Origin: Bacillota bacterium
GTDB lineage: Bacteria; Bacillota; UBA4882; UBA8346
Direction of reading: 5' to 3'
Assembly: GCA_023401925.1 (NCBI GenBank)
Contig: JAEXDA010000036.1
Span: 1 to 54,157, forward strand
Length of the DNA: 54,157 nucleotides
Position 1 is the first letter of the stretch; each line of letters opens with the position of its first letter. Below, in pieces: positions 8,618 to 17,583 of the stretch. Position numbers and translations under genes: made by a program. Below the pieces are notes generated by a model, which saw nothing but the letters and a program-made list of their open reading frames with translations, was not told the origin of the DNA and did not search any database.

Positions 8618-8653
8618 GAAAATAAAACCCGCTCCTCTGCCGGATAGCGGGTT
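8618..8653 (-). terminator. Intrinsic terminator of the trpB2 gene
   Basis: AACCCGCT (8626-8633) and AGCGGGTT (8646-8653) form an 8-bp stem. On the reverse strand the stem is followed by TTATTTT. It lies just past the trpB2 stop codon. Confidence 0.85.
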
Positions 8654-8676
8654 AAGTCGTCTTGTATTCGAAAAAA

Positions 8677-10053
8677 TCATACCGGATTAATTTCCGGCAA
8701 TTTCTTCAGTGAGGCCGCAACTTTTTCGGTGGGGTAATCGTAATCTTCAATCTTTCCGGTCAAATAAAGGTCATAGGCTTCGAGGTCAAAATGGCCGTGC
8801 CCGCTCAATCCGAACAAGATGGTTTTCTTCTCCATGGCCTCCCGGCAATATTCGGCTTCCCTGACGGCCGCGCAGATGGCGTGGGCCGATTCAGGAGCGG
8901 GTAAAATGCCTTCCGTTTTCGCAAATAAATCGGCAGCCTGGAAAACATCCGTCTGATTGACAGCCAAGGCCTCGACCAGTCCATCCCGGAGCAACTGGCT
9001 GACCAGCGGCGAATCACCATGATAACGCAGTCCACCGGCGTGAATCCCGGCCGGCATGAAATCATGTCCGAGAGTATACATCATCATAATCGGAGTCATT
9101 TTTGCGGTGTCGCCGTAATCATAGGCATAGGCCCCTTTGGTCAGTGTCGGGCACGCCGTGGGTTCAACCGCTACGATTTTAATATTCTTACCGTTTATCT
9201 TATCGGGAATAAACGGAAAACTTAAACCGGCAAAATTACTTCCCCCGCCGCAACTGGCCAAAATGACATCCGGATAATCGCCGACCTTGGCAAGCTGCAT
9301 TTTAGCTTCCTGTCCAATCACCGTCTGATGGAGGCAAACATGATTCAAAACGCTGCCCAAGGCATAATGGGTATCGGAATGTGTCACTGCATCTTCCACA
9401 GCTTCACTGATAGCCGCTCCCAAACTTCCGAGCGAATCCGGGTCTTCAGCCAAGAGCGAACGTCCGGCTTGGGTCCGATCACTGGGACTGGAAAAAACTT
9501 TCGACCCCCACATTTGCATCAGAGACCGCCGATAGGGTTTCTGCTTATAACTCACCTTCACCATATAGACAGTGCATTCTAATCCGAACATCGTACAGGC
9601 AAGACTAAGAGCGCTGCCCCATTGGCCAGCCCCGGTTTCAGTCGCCAGTCTCCTGATACCCGCTTTTTTATTGTAATAGGCTTGAGGGATCGCGGTATTG
9701 GGCTTATGGCTACCGGCAGGGCTGACACCCTCGTACTTATAATAAATCCTGGCCGGTGTCTTCAAAGCTTGTTCCAAGCGGTAAGCCCGGAACAAAGGGG
9801 AAGGGCGCCATAAGCTGTAAATGTCCAGTACTTCTTCAGGAATGGGAATCCACCGTTCCTTGCTGACTTCCTGCAAGATTAGGTCCATCGGAAAGATAGG
9901 AAGCAAATCATCGGGGCTCAAGGGTTTATTCGTTCGGGGGTTGAGCCCCGGGGCCGGCAGATGAGGCATATCCGCCTGAATGTTATACCACTGTTTGGGT
10001 ATTTCTTTTTCATCCAGCAAAATCTTGGTGGGTCCCTGTCCATCACCTTTCAT
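8677..10053 (-). CDS. Tryptophan synthase beta chain, type 2 (TrpB2)
   Basis: 458 residues. This is the long beta-chain type with an N-terminal extension (YNIQADMPHLPAPGLNP) and WRPSPLFRAYRLEQAL. The PLP lysine is K117 in GSHKPNT, and GGGSNFAG binds the PLP phosphate. TrpB2 condenses indole with serine, often without a partner TrpA, and may also salvage indole or act on phosphoserine. No trpA or other trp gene is nearby, which fits the stand-alone TrpB2 role. It is a single-gene unit ending in its own terminator. Confidence 0.93.
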   Translation of the reverse strand: MKGDGQGPTKILLDEKEIPKQWYNIQADMPHLPAPGLNPRTNKPLSPDDLLPIFPMDLILQEVSKERWIPIPEEVLDIYSLWRPSPLFRAYRLEQALKTPARIYYKYEGVSPAGSHKPNTAIPQAYYNKKAGIRRLATETGAGQWGSALSLACTMFGLECTVYMVKVSYKQKPYRRSLMQMWGSKVFSSPSDRTQAGRSLLAEDPDSLGSLGAAISEAVEDAVTHSDTHYALGSVLNHVCLHQTVIGQEAKMQLAKVGDYPDVILASCGGGSNFAGLSFPFIPDKINGKNIKIVAVEPTACPTLTKGAYAYDYGDTAKMTPIMMMYTLGHDFMPAGIHAGGLRYHGDSPLVSQLLRDGLVEALAVNQTDVFQAADLFAKTEGILPAPESAHAICAAVREAEYCREAMEKKTILFGLSGHGHFDLEAYDLYLTGKIEDYDYPTEKVAASLKKLPEINPV

Positions 10054-10174
10054 CTCAACACACTCTCCTCTACTTACTTTACTCTGCTCGCCATATATCT
10101 CTCATCTTATACAAAACTGTTTTTTTCATCCATGATTATCAGCGGATCAATCCAAAGGCATCTCCTATGGGAAC

Positions 10175-11179
10175 CTACAGCCTTGTCAATTCATTCCATA
10201 TTCCTTCATCAACCGGTATTCCCAGTTCCATATTTTCTTGTCGGGTTTTGACTGTGAGTTCACCGGGGAAATAAATTCCTCCTCCCTCCGTGAGAGGTTC
10301 CCCGTTTTTTAAATGGGCAATGGTTTGCTTGATCGTCCGATCCACAAATTCTTCCCCGCCGGCTATATAGGGATCAATCGCCACAAAGATCTGACTGCAT
10401 CCCCCGCAACTCCCTTGGGCCAAATTGTCAATTCCGCAGGTCGCTAAGCCGTTGGATAGGATTGCAGCCACTAAATCCAACACAATGGCCAGCCCCGAAC
10501 CCTTCCAATATCCTGCAGGCAGAAGCCTTCCTGATTCTTCAATCCGTCCCGGATCGGTTGTAAGGTTTCCTTGGTTGTCAAATCCTCCCGGAAAAGGCAG
10601 GGATTGATTTTTTAACCTTGTCACTTGCAATTTACCATAAGAATATTGGGACATGGCCATATCAAGCACAACATGCCCTTCTTTTCTTGGAACCGCTATA
10701 CACAAAGGGTTGTTGCCAAGATTGGCTTTTTGGGCCCCCCAAGCCGGCATACAGGATTCCGTATTGGTCCAGCAAATCCCGATAAAGCCCTTATTTGCGG
10801 CTTCCCAGGCATAGGTTCCCCCGCGCATCCAGTGGGTGGTATTTCTCAAGGCAATTAAACCGATACCATGTTCTTTAGCTACATCAACTCCGCGGTTCAT
10901 CGCAAACAAAGCATTCAGCACACCCGGACCAAGATTTCCATCATAGTTTTCAAAAACACCGGATTTCATTATTAACGCGGGTTCGGCATTGACATTAACA
11001 AATCCCTTTTGAATATGGTCGACAAACCGGGCCACACGGTTTAATCCGTGTGAATATACCCCATCTCTGCTTGATTCGGTATGAACTTTAGCACAAATCT
11101 CAGCTTTCTCTTCCATCATCCCGTTTTTGATCAAAACCCGTTTAATCTCCGCCTTCATTGTCTCAAAGGGAACTCGCAT
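10175..11179 (-). CDS. 2,3-diketo-L-gulonate reductase-like Ldh_2 dehydrogenase (YiaK/DlgD type)
   Basis: 334 residues, close to the 332 of YiaK. Colinear with that enzyme are the opening VPFETMKAEIKRVLI, the segment GVYSHGLNR (catalytic His at about 44), GIGLIALRNTTHWMRGG, GYWKGSGLAIVLD and the final VDEGIWNEL. The family reduces 2-keto acids with NAD(P)H using a Rossmann-unrelated fold. The YiaK-like sequence points to a sugar-derived diketo acid. Neighbouring yia-type kinase or transporter genes are absent. GGAGG and AGGAG precede the ATG. Confidence 0.85.
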   Translation of the reverse strand: MRVPFETMKAEIKRVLIKNGMMEEKAEICAKVHTESSRDGVYSHGLNRVARFVDHIQKGFVNVNAEPALIMKSGVFENYDGNLGPGVLNALFAMNRGVDVAKEHGIGLIALRNTTHWMRGGTYAWEAANKGFIGICWTNTESCMPAWGAQKANLGNNPLCIAVPRKEGHVVLDMAMSQYSYGKLQVTRLKNQSLPFPGGFDNQGNLTTDPGRIEESGRLLPAGYWKGSGLAIVLDLVAAILSNGLATCGIDNLAQGSCGGCSQIFVAIDPYIAGGEEFVDRTIKQTIAHLKNGEPLTEGGGIYFPGELTVKTRQENMELGIPVDEGIWNELTRL

Positions 11180-11316
11180 CTCCTGATATCCTCCCTGCTG
11201 TTTTTATGGCTGTATCCACATGATATGTATTTTAAACCAAAACCCCCAATCGCAGATGTTCATCGAAAAAGGGGGCAAAGTTAATTGATCTGGAATATGA
11301 ATCCTAAAGCTTAAGC

Positions 11317-11622
11317 CTAAGCCCGGATATCGACCTTAGCGCCAACCGAAGAGTGCGTATCGGATACCCCTCTGGCAGAGTAGCGTTTATGGGGGATTGG
11401 AGTTGTTTTCGATTTCTCATGGGACTTAAGATGCTTTTTGGCGATTTCTTCCGATCTTTTCTTTTCCCCAGTCTTGACTTGGGGTTTTGAAACAGACTTC
11501 CCTTGCGAATTCTTCGCTTTTTGATTCTTCTTCTGGAGGTTATCATCGCTCGGGAATTTAAAATCGGAACGGCGAACCGTATTCATATCTCCACCCCATT
11601 GCCATCCCTTCATAATTTCCAC
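11317..11622 (-). CDS. Small lysine-rich hypothetical protein
   Basis: 101 residues from a GTG, or 90 from an internal ATG. Strongly basic and hydrophilic (NLQKKNQKAKNSQGKSVSKP), with no membrane segment or known domain that I recognise. The low complexity means it could be a chance frame. An overlapping frame on the same strand is also open, which lowers confidence. Confidence 0.35.
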   Translation of the reverse strand: MEIMKGWQWGGDMNTVRRSDFKFPSDDNLQKKNQKAKNSQGKSVSKPQVKTGEKKRSEEIAKKHLKSHEKSKTTPIPHKRYSARGVSDTHSSVGAKVDIRA

Positions 11623-11765
11623 AGAAACATCCGCTCAATATCAACGCAGCAGTCAATTTTACCAAAAAGTGAATATTAAACTAATTTTACCATGGCCGTA
11701 CCTAAAAGTCCATGGTTCGAATATTTCTTTCAACGGCTCTCCCAACTTGTCGACCCTATCCGTTT

Positions 11766-12350
11766 TTATTTCTGATGAAGTACCGTATTCAAAACTTCAA
11801 TCAATTCGTCGATTTTATAGGGTTTGGCCACATAACCGCAAAAGCCCTACTCCTTATAATTAGACATCACCGGATCATTGGCATAGCCACTGGAAATGAT
11901 CGCCTTGACGTTGGGATCGATCCGGTGAAGCATCGCCATCGTTTCCAAACCGCCCATCCCGCCGGGTACAGTTAAATCCATAATAATGATATCATACCGC
12001 TCTTCTGCAGATATAGCCTGCCGGTGAAGGTCGATTGTTTCACCGCCGTCTTTGGCAATGGTAATCCGGTATCCGTAATAAGCCAGCATATCACCGACAA
12101 CCTGACGGATAACCCCATCGTCGTCCATGAAGAGAATTTTATATTCTCCCAAAGCTTCAACCTTCGGCGATACTTTCGGGATGGCCGCTTCTCCCGCCGA
12201 GGCCGGAAGATAAATGTAAAATGTAACGCCGATGCCGATGCCCACGCCCGACTCCAGTTCAATATAGCCATTGTGTCTTTTAATTCGAATAAGAAGTGGA
12301 TAAGCCAAGACCATTGCCACCTCAAATGTGGTCATCTTCCATTCACCTCC
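11766..12350 (-). pseudogene. Remnant of a hybrid sensor histidine kinase
   Basis: The reverse strand holds the end of a HATPase domain (IKRHNGYIELES, TFYIYLPAS) joined to a receiver domain with DDD in KILFMDDDGV, phospho-acceptor Asp in IIIMDLTVPGG and Ser in IISSGYA. The upstream G2 box (GNGLGLSTSYS) is in another frame, so the kinase part is frameshifted. The receiver meets an in-frame TAG at 11847-11849, after which the frame resumes GFCGYVAKPYKIDELIEVLN with the conserved Lys, ending at TAA 11766-11768. Everything before the HATPase tail is missing or unrecognisable. A kinase this damaged is very likely dead. Confidence 0.72.
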
Positions 12351-12357
12351 TTTCGGG

Positions 12358-12394
12358 GCAATAAAAAAGAGCGAACTGTAAAAAGTCGCTCTTT
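12358..12394 (-). terminator. Intrinsic terminator of the amino-acid uptake/RidA locus
   Basis: AAAGAGCGA (12366-12374) and TCGCTCTTT (12386-12394) form a 9-bp stem. On the reverse strand it is followed by a T-rich tract. It lies about 260 bp after ridA, and the interval between shows no supported gene. Confidence 0.8.
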
Positions 12395-12655
12395 GAACGT
12401 TTAAGGCTTGATTCTTTCTTGCTGCAATCAAATAAAAGCCGGTAATTGCGGTTCCAAAACCCACCCTAGCCCAAAAAGGGTATTCGCCCGATTCGCAGGT
12501 TTCGACAGTTATGCTTCGAAGCTCCAATATTCCGATTGGCCCTTACGATCAAAAATGGTTTCCCTTGCCCAAATTTGCAAAAGCCAAACAGTACTCCATT
12601 GGGACTAACGGTCAGAATCTAATGGATAAATAAACCATGGGATTATCCGCCGCAC

Positions 12656-13117
12656 TCATTCAATCTCACATATAACCTCAACCTCGACGGGTGTGTTAAA
12701 AGGCAGTTCGTTTGCGGCAATAGCGGACCGGGCATGCTTGCCTTTTTCTCCGAAAATTTCCACCAGCAGATCGGAGGCTCCATTCATGACATACGGCTGC
12801 TCAACAAAACCTGGCGCGGAATTGACAAACCCCAAAATCTTGACAAACTGTTTAATGCGGTCCAAGTCGCCCAGATGCGCCTTAAGCACCGATAAAATAT
12901 TTATCATGCATTGCCGTGCCGCCTCGGCGCCTTGGGTTACGCTCAACTCTGCACCGAGCTTGCCTTCATAAAGTAACTTACCATCAATACGGCAATCGGA
13001 TCCCGACACATAAACTATATTCCCGACTGTTTTTGCCGGGACATATGTATAAACCGGCGGTTTCACCTCCGCAAGCGCGATCCCCTTTTCCAGCAATTTC
13101 TTCTCAATAATCATCAT
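12656..13117 (-). CDS. RidA/YjgF family enamine/imine deaminase-like protein
   Basis: About 153 residues. The family signatures are NIVYVSGSDCRIDGK, a mid-protein ARQCMINILSVLKAHLGDLD and the end ARSAIAANELPFNTPVEVE. The Arg in ARSA is the residue RidA proteins use to bind the carboxylate of 2-aminoacrylate-type enamines. RidA hydrolyses the reactive enamine or imine released by PLP-dependent dehydratases. It is the last gene of a transcript that also encodes a PLP enzyme, which fits a detoxifying or product-releasing role. Three closely spaced ATGs follow GAAGG; the one at 13117 has the best spacing. Confidence 0.9.
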   Translation of the reverse strand: MMIIEKKLLEKGIALAEVKPPVYTYVPAKTVGNIVYVSGSDCRIDGKLLYEGKLGAELSVTQGAEAARQCMINILSVLKAHLGDLDRIKQFVKILGFVNSAPGFVEQPYVMNGASDLLVEIFGEKGKHARSAIAANELPFNTPVEVEVICEIE

Positions 13118-13150
13118 GATCATCCTTCTATATATTCAAATTAGATTACG

Positions 13151-13876
13151 TTATAGGATTCTACTTAAAAATGACCTTGTCCTGTTGTTCTTTGGATTCG
13201 AAAACACTTCGGCGGGAGAACCCTCCTCCACGATAAACCCGTTGTCCATAAAAAAGACTCGATGAGCGACTTCGCGCGCAAAACTCATCTCATGGCTTAC
13301 CACAACCATGGTCATACCTTCCTCTGCCAGATTCTTCATTACCACAAGAACCTCGCCCACGATTTCAGGATCAAGCGCCGAGGTAGGCTCATCAAACAAC
13401 ATCACTTTGGGATTCATGGCAAGGGCCCGGGCAATGGCTACGCGCTGCATCTGGCCTCCCGAAAGATTGCCCGGATACTCGCCAGCCTTGTCAACTAAGC
13501 CGACCTTTTCCAAAAGATTCATAGCATATTCCCTTGCCTCAGCTTTTGATTGCTTTTTGACCTTTACGGGCGCTAAGACTATATTATCGATGACAGACAT
13601 GTGCATGAACAGATTAAACGACTGAAAAACCATACCTACTTCCTTGCGAACTTCCAGTATGCTTGTTTTTTGGTTGGTGATTTCATGACCGTTTATCTTA
13701 ATTTTGCCCCCGTTGACAGACTCAAGACCGTTTAAACATCTTAAAAATGTGCTTTTTCCCGAGCCCGAAGGGCCAATAATGGATATAACCTCTTTTTCCT
13801 TGATATCACAGCTGATATCCTTAAGCACGTCAAGTTTTCCGAAGCTTTTTCGCAAATTTTTCACTTCAATGATCAT
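13151..13876 (-). CDS. Polar amino acid ABC transporter, ATP-binding protein (GlnQ type)
   Basis: 241 residues. Walker A is GPSGSGKST, the Q-loop is VFQSFNLF, the signature is LSGGQMQRVAIARAL, Walker B is VMLFDEPTSALDP, and the H-loop His lies in VVVSHEM. The SFNLF/H, LDPE and EMSFAREVA features are typical of the PAAT amino-acid subfamily. Its ATG overlaps the stop of the upstream permease by ATGA, indicating translational coupling. It powers import through the two permeases next to it. Confidence 0.96.
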   Translation of the reverse strand: MIIEVKNLRKSFGKLDVLKDISCDIKEKEVISIIGPSGSGKSTFLRCLNGLESVNGGKIKINGHEITNQKTSILEVRKEVGMVFQSFNLFMHMSVIDNIVLAPVKVKKQSKAEAREYAMNLLEKVGLVDKAGEYPGNLSGGQMQRVAIARALAMNPKVMLFDEPTSALDPEIVGEVLVVMKNLAEEGMTMVVVSHEMSFAREVAHRVFFMDNGFIVEEGSPAEVFSNPKNNRTRSFLSRIL

Positions 13877-14586
13877 TTTAAGTTTCCTCCTTCGCCAGCC
13901 AGCCTGTTTCCTTTGCGACTTAAAGTGGCAGGGTTGTTGATGCGGTTTTCATACAGCACGGAAAGCTTTGACAGGCCAAAGCATATGACAAAGTAGATTG
14001 CCGCTGCGCTGATATAAGTGGGTAACGGCTCCATCGTCAGATTGCTGACGATTTTCCCCGCTTTGGTAAGCTCCACATATCCGATTACCGATATCAAAGA
14101 CGAGTCCTTGACCAGAGCGATAATGAACCCCATTACCGGAGGAATCATAATTCTCAAGGCCTGCGGGATGATGACGTACAAATATTCCTGAACGTAATTT
14201 AAACCGAGAGACTGCGCTGCTTCGAACTGTCCTTTCGGGATGGCCTGAATGCTGCCGCGCACAATCTCCCCGATATACGCACCTGCGTATATGGAAAGGG
14301 CAGCGACTGCCGTGACCCCTTTGGAAAGGTCAGCGTCAGGATAGATGATCGGAATGGCAAAATAGATCATAAACACAAGGATCAACACCGGGATTCCGCG
14401 CAACAGGTTAATATAGATATTGAATATGAGGCTGAACACTTTATTTTTGGAAGTAACGGCAAGTCCTGCGGCAATCCCCAGAATCCCGCCGAAAATAATA
14501 GAAAAAAAACAAATGTATATAGTGTACAGCGCGCCCCTGAACAAAGGCATGAGGTGTATCCACCCGAAAGGCTCAATACTTTGCAT
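13873..14586 (-). CDS. Polar amino acid ABC transporter, permease 1
   Basis: 237 residues with about five membrane segments. The His/Glu/Gln-type permease signature is present: LLRGIPVLILVFMIYF early and the EAA loop EAAQSLGLNYVQEYLYVIIP. AGGAGG precedes the ATG. It pairs with the adjacent permease as a heterodimeric channel and is coupled to the ATPase gene by a 4-bp overlap. Confidence 0.94.
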   Translation of the reverse strand: MQSIEPFGWIHLMPLFRGALYTIYICFFSIIFGGILGIAAGLAVTSKNKVFSLIFNIYINLLRGIPVLILVFMIYFAIPIIYPDADLSKGVTAVAALSIYAGAYIGEIVRGSIQAIPKGQFEAAQSLGLNYVQEYLYVIIPQALRIMIPPVMGFIIALVKDSSLISVIGYVELTKAGKIVSNLTMEPLPTYISAAAIYFVICFGLSKLSVLYENRINNPATLSRKGNRLAGEGGNLK

Positions 14587-14598
14587 ACCTAATTCCTC

Positions 14599-15252
14599 CT
14601 ACCATCTAAACAGCGTCTTTTCACAATATCGCGATAGGATATTGAAGATACTCGAACACGCATAGTAAAACACGACTGCAACGATAAACACTTCAAAAGT
14701 TCTCGCAGTCTTCGAACTTACGTTGAGAACGTTATAAGTAAGCTCCGGCAAGGCGATGATCGAAGCGACCGAGGAAAACAGAAACAGCAGTATAAACTGA
14801 TTGGTCAAGGCAGGAAACACGCTTTTAAGCATCGGCGGAAAACTGACATGTAAAAACGATTGCACCGGGCTGAGGCCAAGTGCCTTGGCAGCCTCGACCG
14901 TACCCTTGTTGACAGCGGCCAGCCCTCCACGGAGAATCTCGGCTGTATATGCGCCATTATTGATCGTCATTCCAATCAACGTAGCCCACTGAGGAGAAAT
15001 GTTCAGATTCAGTTGACCAAGGCCAAAATAGAGGATGTATAACTGCACAAGAAGGGGAGTATTGCGCAGCACCTCAATATACCCTGAGCATAACGGGCTG
15101 ATAAACGGTAGCCGGCTCACTTTCCCGATGCAGACAATCTGTCCAAGGAGCGTACCCACAGCCATGCCGATGATTGTCACATAGATGCTCACCCACAAGC
15201 CTTGAAGCAAGCTTTGCATGTAAGGGGTAATGTCGCTAAAATAGAGATTCAT
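14599..15252 (-). CDS. Polar amino acid ABC transporter, permease 2
   Basis: 217 residues with about five membrane segments. It has RNTPLLVQLYILYFGL and the EAA loop EAAKALGLSPVQSFLHVSFP. The frame is open to 15357, but ATG 15252 (MNLYFSDITPY) follows GGGAGG at good spacing and gives the usual family length. Thirteen base pairs separate it from permease 1. Confidence 0.94.
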   Translation of the reverse strand: MNLYFSDITPYMQSLLQGLWVSIYVTIIGMAVGTLLGQIVCIGKVSRLPFISPLCSGYIEVLRNTPLLVQLYILYFGLGQLNLNISPQWATLIGMTINNGAYTAEILRGGLAAVNKGTVEAAKALGLSPVQSFLHVSFPPMLKSVFPALTNQFILLFLFSSVASIIALPELTYNVLNVSSKTARTFEVFIVAVVFYYACSSIFNILSRYCEKTLFRW

Positions 15253-15318
15253 TCTTACCTCCCAACTCCTGCGGCCAAATATCAGCCGGTCATTGAATAA
15301 ATCGGCGCCGCTCTTCAC

Positions 15319-15348
15319 ACGGGAAGCCCGGATGGCCGGGCTTCCCGT
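15319..15348 (-). promoter_or_regulatory. 13-bp perfect hairpin between binding-protein and permease genes
   Basis: ACGGGAAGCCCGG (15319-15331) and CCGGGCTTCCCGT (15336-15348) pair perfectly around a 4-nt loop. No T-tract follows on the minus strand. Such stems between a solute-binding-protein gene and its permease commonly block 3' decay and keep the binding-protein message more abundant. That role is inferred by analogy. Confidence 0.75.
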
Positions 15349-15363
15349 ACAAGACAAAGCGGC

Positions 15364-16173
15364 TCAGAAAGGATATAGCTTAGGCATATCGCGGCCAAAC
15401 CATTTTTTATATAATTCGTTCGTTTTACCGGAATAGTTTAAATTGCGTATATAATGATTCAGAAAGTTAAGCCATTCTTGATCACCCTTCTGCAGACCCA
15501 TAGCCGAATAGGCGAGATTTCTCGGTTCACCGGCAAGAGCTTCCATTTCCGGATTATTCTTGGCAAAATTGAACACCTGTGAATCGTCCTCGATAAGGGC
15601 ATCGACCTTGTCGGTCTTAAGCGCGAGCATGACATCAGCGATTGTGTCGAAACGGGAAATCTTAGCGTTTGGGTAATCGTTTGTGACCATGATATCAGCG
15701 GTCGATCCGCGCGCGACAGCGATCCTTTTGCTTTTCAAGTTATCCCAACTTGAGACAGGGTTGGATTTTTTATACAACGCAAGCGAGCCCGCAGCAGCAT
15801 ATGGATCGGTGAAATTAATGAGCTTTGCCCTTTCATTGACAGCAGTAAAGCCAGCGATTACAACGTCAACCTTATTGGCTTGCGCCAACGTAATGCGGTT
15901 CGGGCCATCGGTGGAAACAAACTCAATCTCGGCGCCAAGCAACTTGGCAAGATCTTTGGCAATATCGATATCGAAACCCTCAAAGCTTCCGTCCGCTTTC
16001 ATAACGCTCCAGCCCGGATTGTCAGGCAAAACCGCTATGCGTATTTTTTTCAAACGGATGACCTTGTCAAGATGACTTTCCTTCGCACTACCGGTATTGG
16101 GCTGTCTGGAACATGCCGTAAGACCAAAGACGAGTAATGCGATCACAACAAGTACCACAAGAATCCTTTTCAT
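15364..16173 (-). CDS. Amino acid ABC transporter, substrate-binding lipoprotein
   Basis: 269 residues. A lipoprotein signal (MKRILVV...FGLTACSRQ, Cys at about 21) is followed by the SBP family 3 fold: IRIAVLPDNPGW, GFDIDIAKDLAKLLGAEIEF, TDPYAA, ARGSTADI and LIEDDSQV. Family 3 members bind polar amino acids. ATG 16173 is chosen because GGAGGGG lies 4-9 nt upstream. It is the first transporter gene of the locus. The ligand is not predictable, though the regulator and PLP enzyme suggest serine, threonine or a D-amino acid. Confidence 0.93.
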   Translation of the reverse strand: MKRILVVLVVIALLVFGLTACSRQPNTGSAKESHLDKVIRLKKIRIAVLPDNPGWSVMKADGSFEGFDIDIAKDLAKLLGAEIEFVSTDGPNRITLAQANKVDVVIAGFTAVNERAKLINFTDPYAAAGSLALYKKSNPVSSWDNLKSKRIAVARGSTADIMVTNDYPNAKISRFDTIADVMLALKTDKVDALIEDDSQVFNFAKNNPEMEALAGEPRNLAYSAMGLQKGDQEWLNFLNHYIRNLNYSGKTNELYKKWFGRDMPKLYPF

Positions 16174-16277
16174 TTTACCCCTCCTCATTATTCTTGTACC
16201 GAATATGACATCCGGTTACAATGCCGGCATTTAATGGCTGACGGCGCGCCAGGATAACATTTGAAGCGCAAAATAGC

Positions 16278-17396
16278 CTATTTGATACTCTTCATGTCCT
16301 TTAGCCCGTGTCCGGTTAGAAGAACGACCACCCGATCCTCGGGGGCTATCTTTTTCTCTCGAATGCTTTTCATAACCCCAGCGAAAGCGGCGGCAGAAGA
16401 CGGCTCAACGAATAATCCTTCATTCCGGGCCAGTATCATTTGGGCTTCAAGGATCTGTTCATCGGCAACGGACACCGCAAATCCTCCGGATTCGCGCACC
16501 ACAGCCAGCGTGTAGGCGCCATCCTTCTCGTATCCGCACAAGCCGTCCGCTATTCCCCCAGCAATTGTGTCCGGGGCCGGTTCCGAAAGGACACAGTTAT
16601 CGTTTCGCAAAAATGCCTTGACAATGGGGCAGTTTCCATCTGCTTGTACGGCGACCATTTTCGGCAGCTTTTGAAGACTAAAAAGGTCCCGGTACTCACA
16701 AAAACCCTTATATGCGCCGACCAGCAGGGGTCCACATCCAACCGGCACGAAAACATAGTCTGGAAAGCTGTTGCCCAACTGTTCAAATATCTCATAACCG
16801 ACAATTTTATCACCTTCGACCGTGTATGGATTGAGGAAGGTCGTGGTCAGGTTGGCGGTTTTACTGCCTGTTGCCTGTTTTGCAGCAGCAAAGCTGTTGC
16901 TATAGGGGCCAGGTACTTTATTCACCCTGGCGCCATAAAAACGTATTTGGGCAACCTTCTCGTCAGAGGTGAATTCAGGCAGATAAACCGTGGGAACGAC
17001 ACCGGCCTTTGCGCAGTATGCAGCCACCGATGCAGCCCCATTACCGCTTGAGGCAACAATAAAATCGCGAATCCCGAACTCAAGCGCCTTGGTAAGTCCG
17101 ATAGAAACGGGGCGGTCTTTGAAAGATCCTGTCGGATTCTGAAACTCGTTTTTAAAATAAAGAGCAGTAGATTTTATGGTTTCAGTACTTTTTGTCGCTT
17201 TCATTAAAGGTGTATTTCCTTCTCCCAAGGTGATCAGCTGCTTCTTTTTCACTGGCATGTAATCAAAACTCTCGCTGAGTTTTAAGCTTGCATCCGCACT
17301 GTTACGATAGCACACTTCAAGGATGCCGCCACAACTCGGGCATTCATATATGTTCTGTTCGTCAAACCGCTCTCCACATGAAATACATTGCAACAT
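16278..17396 (-). CDS. Threonine-synthase-like PLP enzyme with N-terminal zinc ribbon
   Basis: 372 residues. The N-terminus has a CxxC...CxxC zinc ribbon (Cys 4, 7, 19, 22). The fold-type II PLP domain follows, with the Schiff-base Lys at about 93 in NPTGSFKDRP and a substrate loop SSGNGAAS. The architecture equals threonine synthase (phosphohomoserine to threonine), but annotated ThrC-like proteins in catabolic operons can act as amino-acid dehydratases or lyases. Its location with an amino-acid importer and RidA favours an ammonia-eliminating role here; this is inference. ATG 17396 follows GGAG. Confidence 0.85.
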   Translation of the reverse strand: MLQCISCGERFDEQNIYECPSCGGILEVCYRNSADASLKLSESFDYMPVKKKQLITLGEGNTPLMKATKSTETIKSTALYFKNEFQNPTGSFKDRPVSIGLTKALEFGIRDFIVASSGNGAASVAAYCAKAGVVPTVYLPEFTSDEKVAQIRFYGARVNKVPGPYSNSFAAAKQATGSKTANLTTTFLNPYTVEGDKIVGYEIFEQLGNSFPDYVFVPVGCGPLLVGAYKGFCEYRDLFSLQKLPKMVAVQADGNCPIVKAFLRNDNCVLSEPAPDTIAGGIADGLCGYEKDGAYTLAVVRESGGFAVSVADEQILEAQMILARNEGLFVEPSSAAAFAGVMKSIREKKIAPEDRVVVLLTGHGLKDMKSIK

Positions 17397-17583
17397 AATA
17401 AACTCCAATACCGCGTCACAAAAAGATATTCATCCTAAACCGGCATTTAACGCGGCTGCCGCTCTTATCGACGAACGGCGTACCGAATTTGACAATCGCA
17501 AATGAAAAGTAAAGGCTTATCTAACTTCCGCCTATCCAAGATTACCCCCCGGACCTGACAGGCACCCTGAACACACCCGGCAC

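Noticed and set aside
11304..11546. Second lysine/arginine-rich reverse-strand frame
   Set aside because: Shadow of the hypothetical gene at 11317-11622; no independent start signal.
16278..17396. Assignment as true threonine synthase (thrC)
   Set aside because: No hom or thrB nearby, and the operon context with RidA and an importer suggests catabolism; the call was left at family level.
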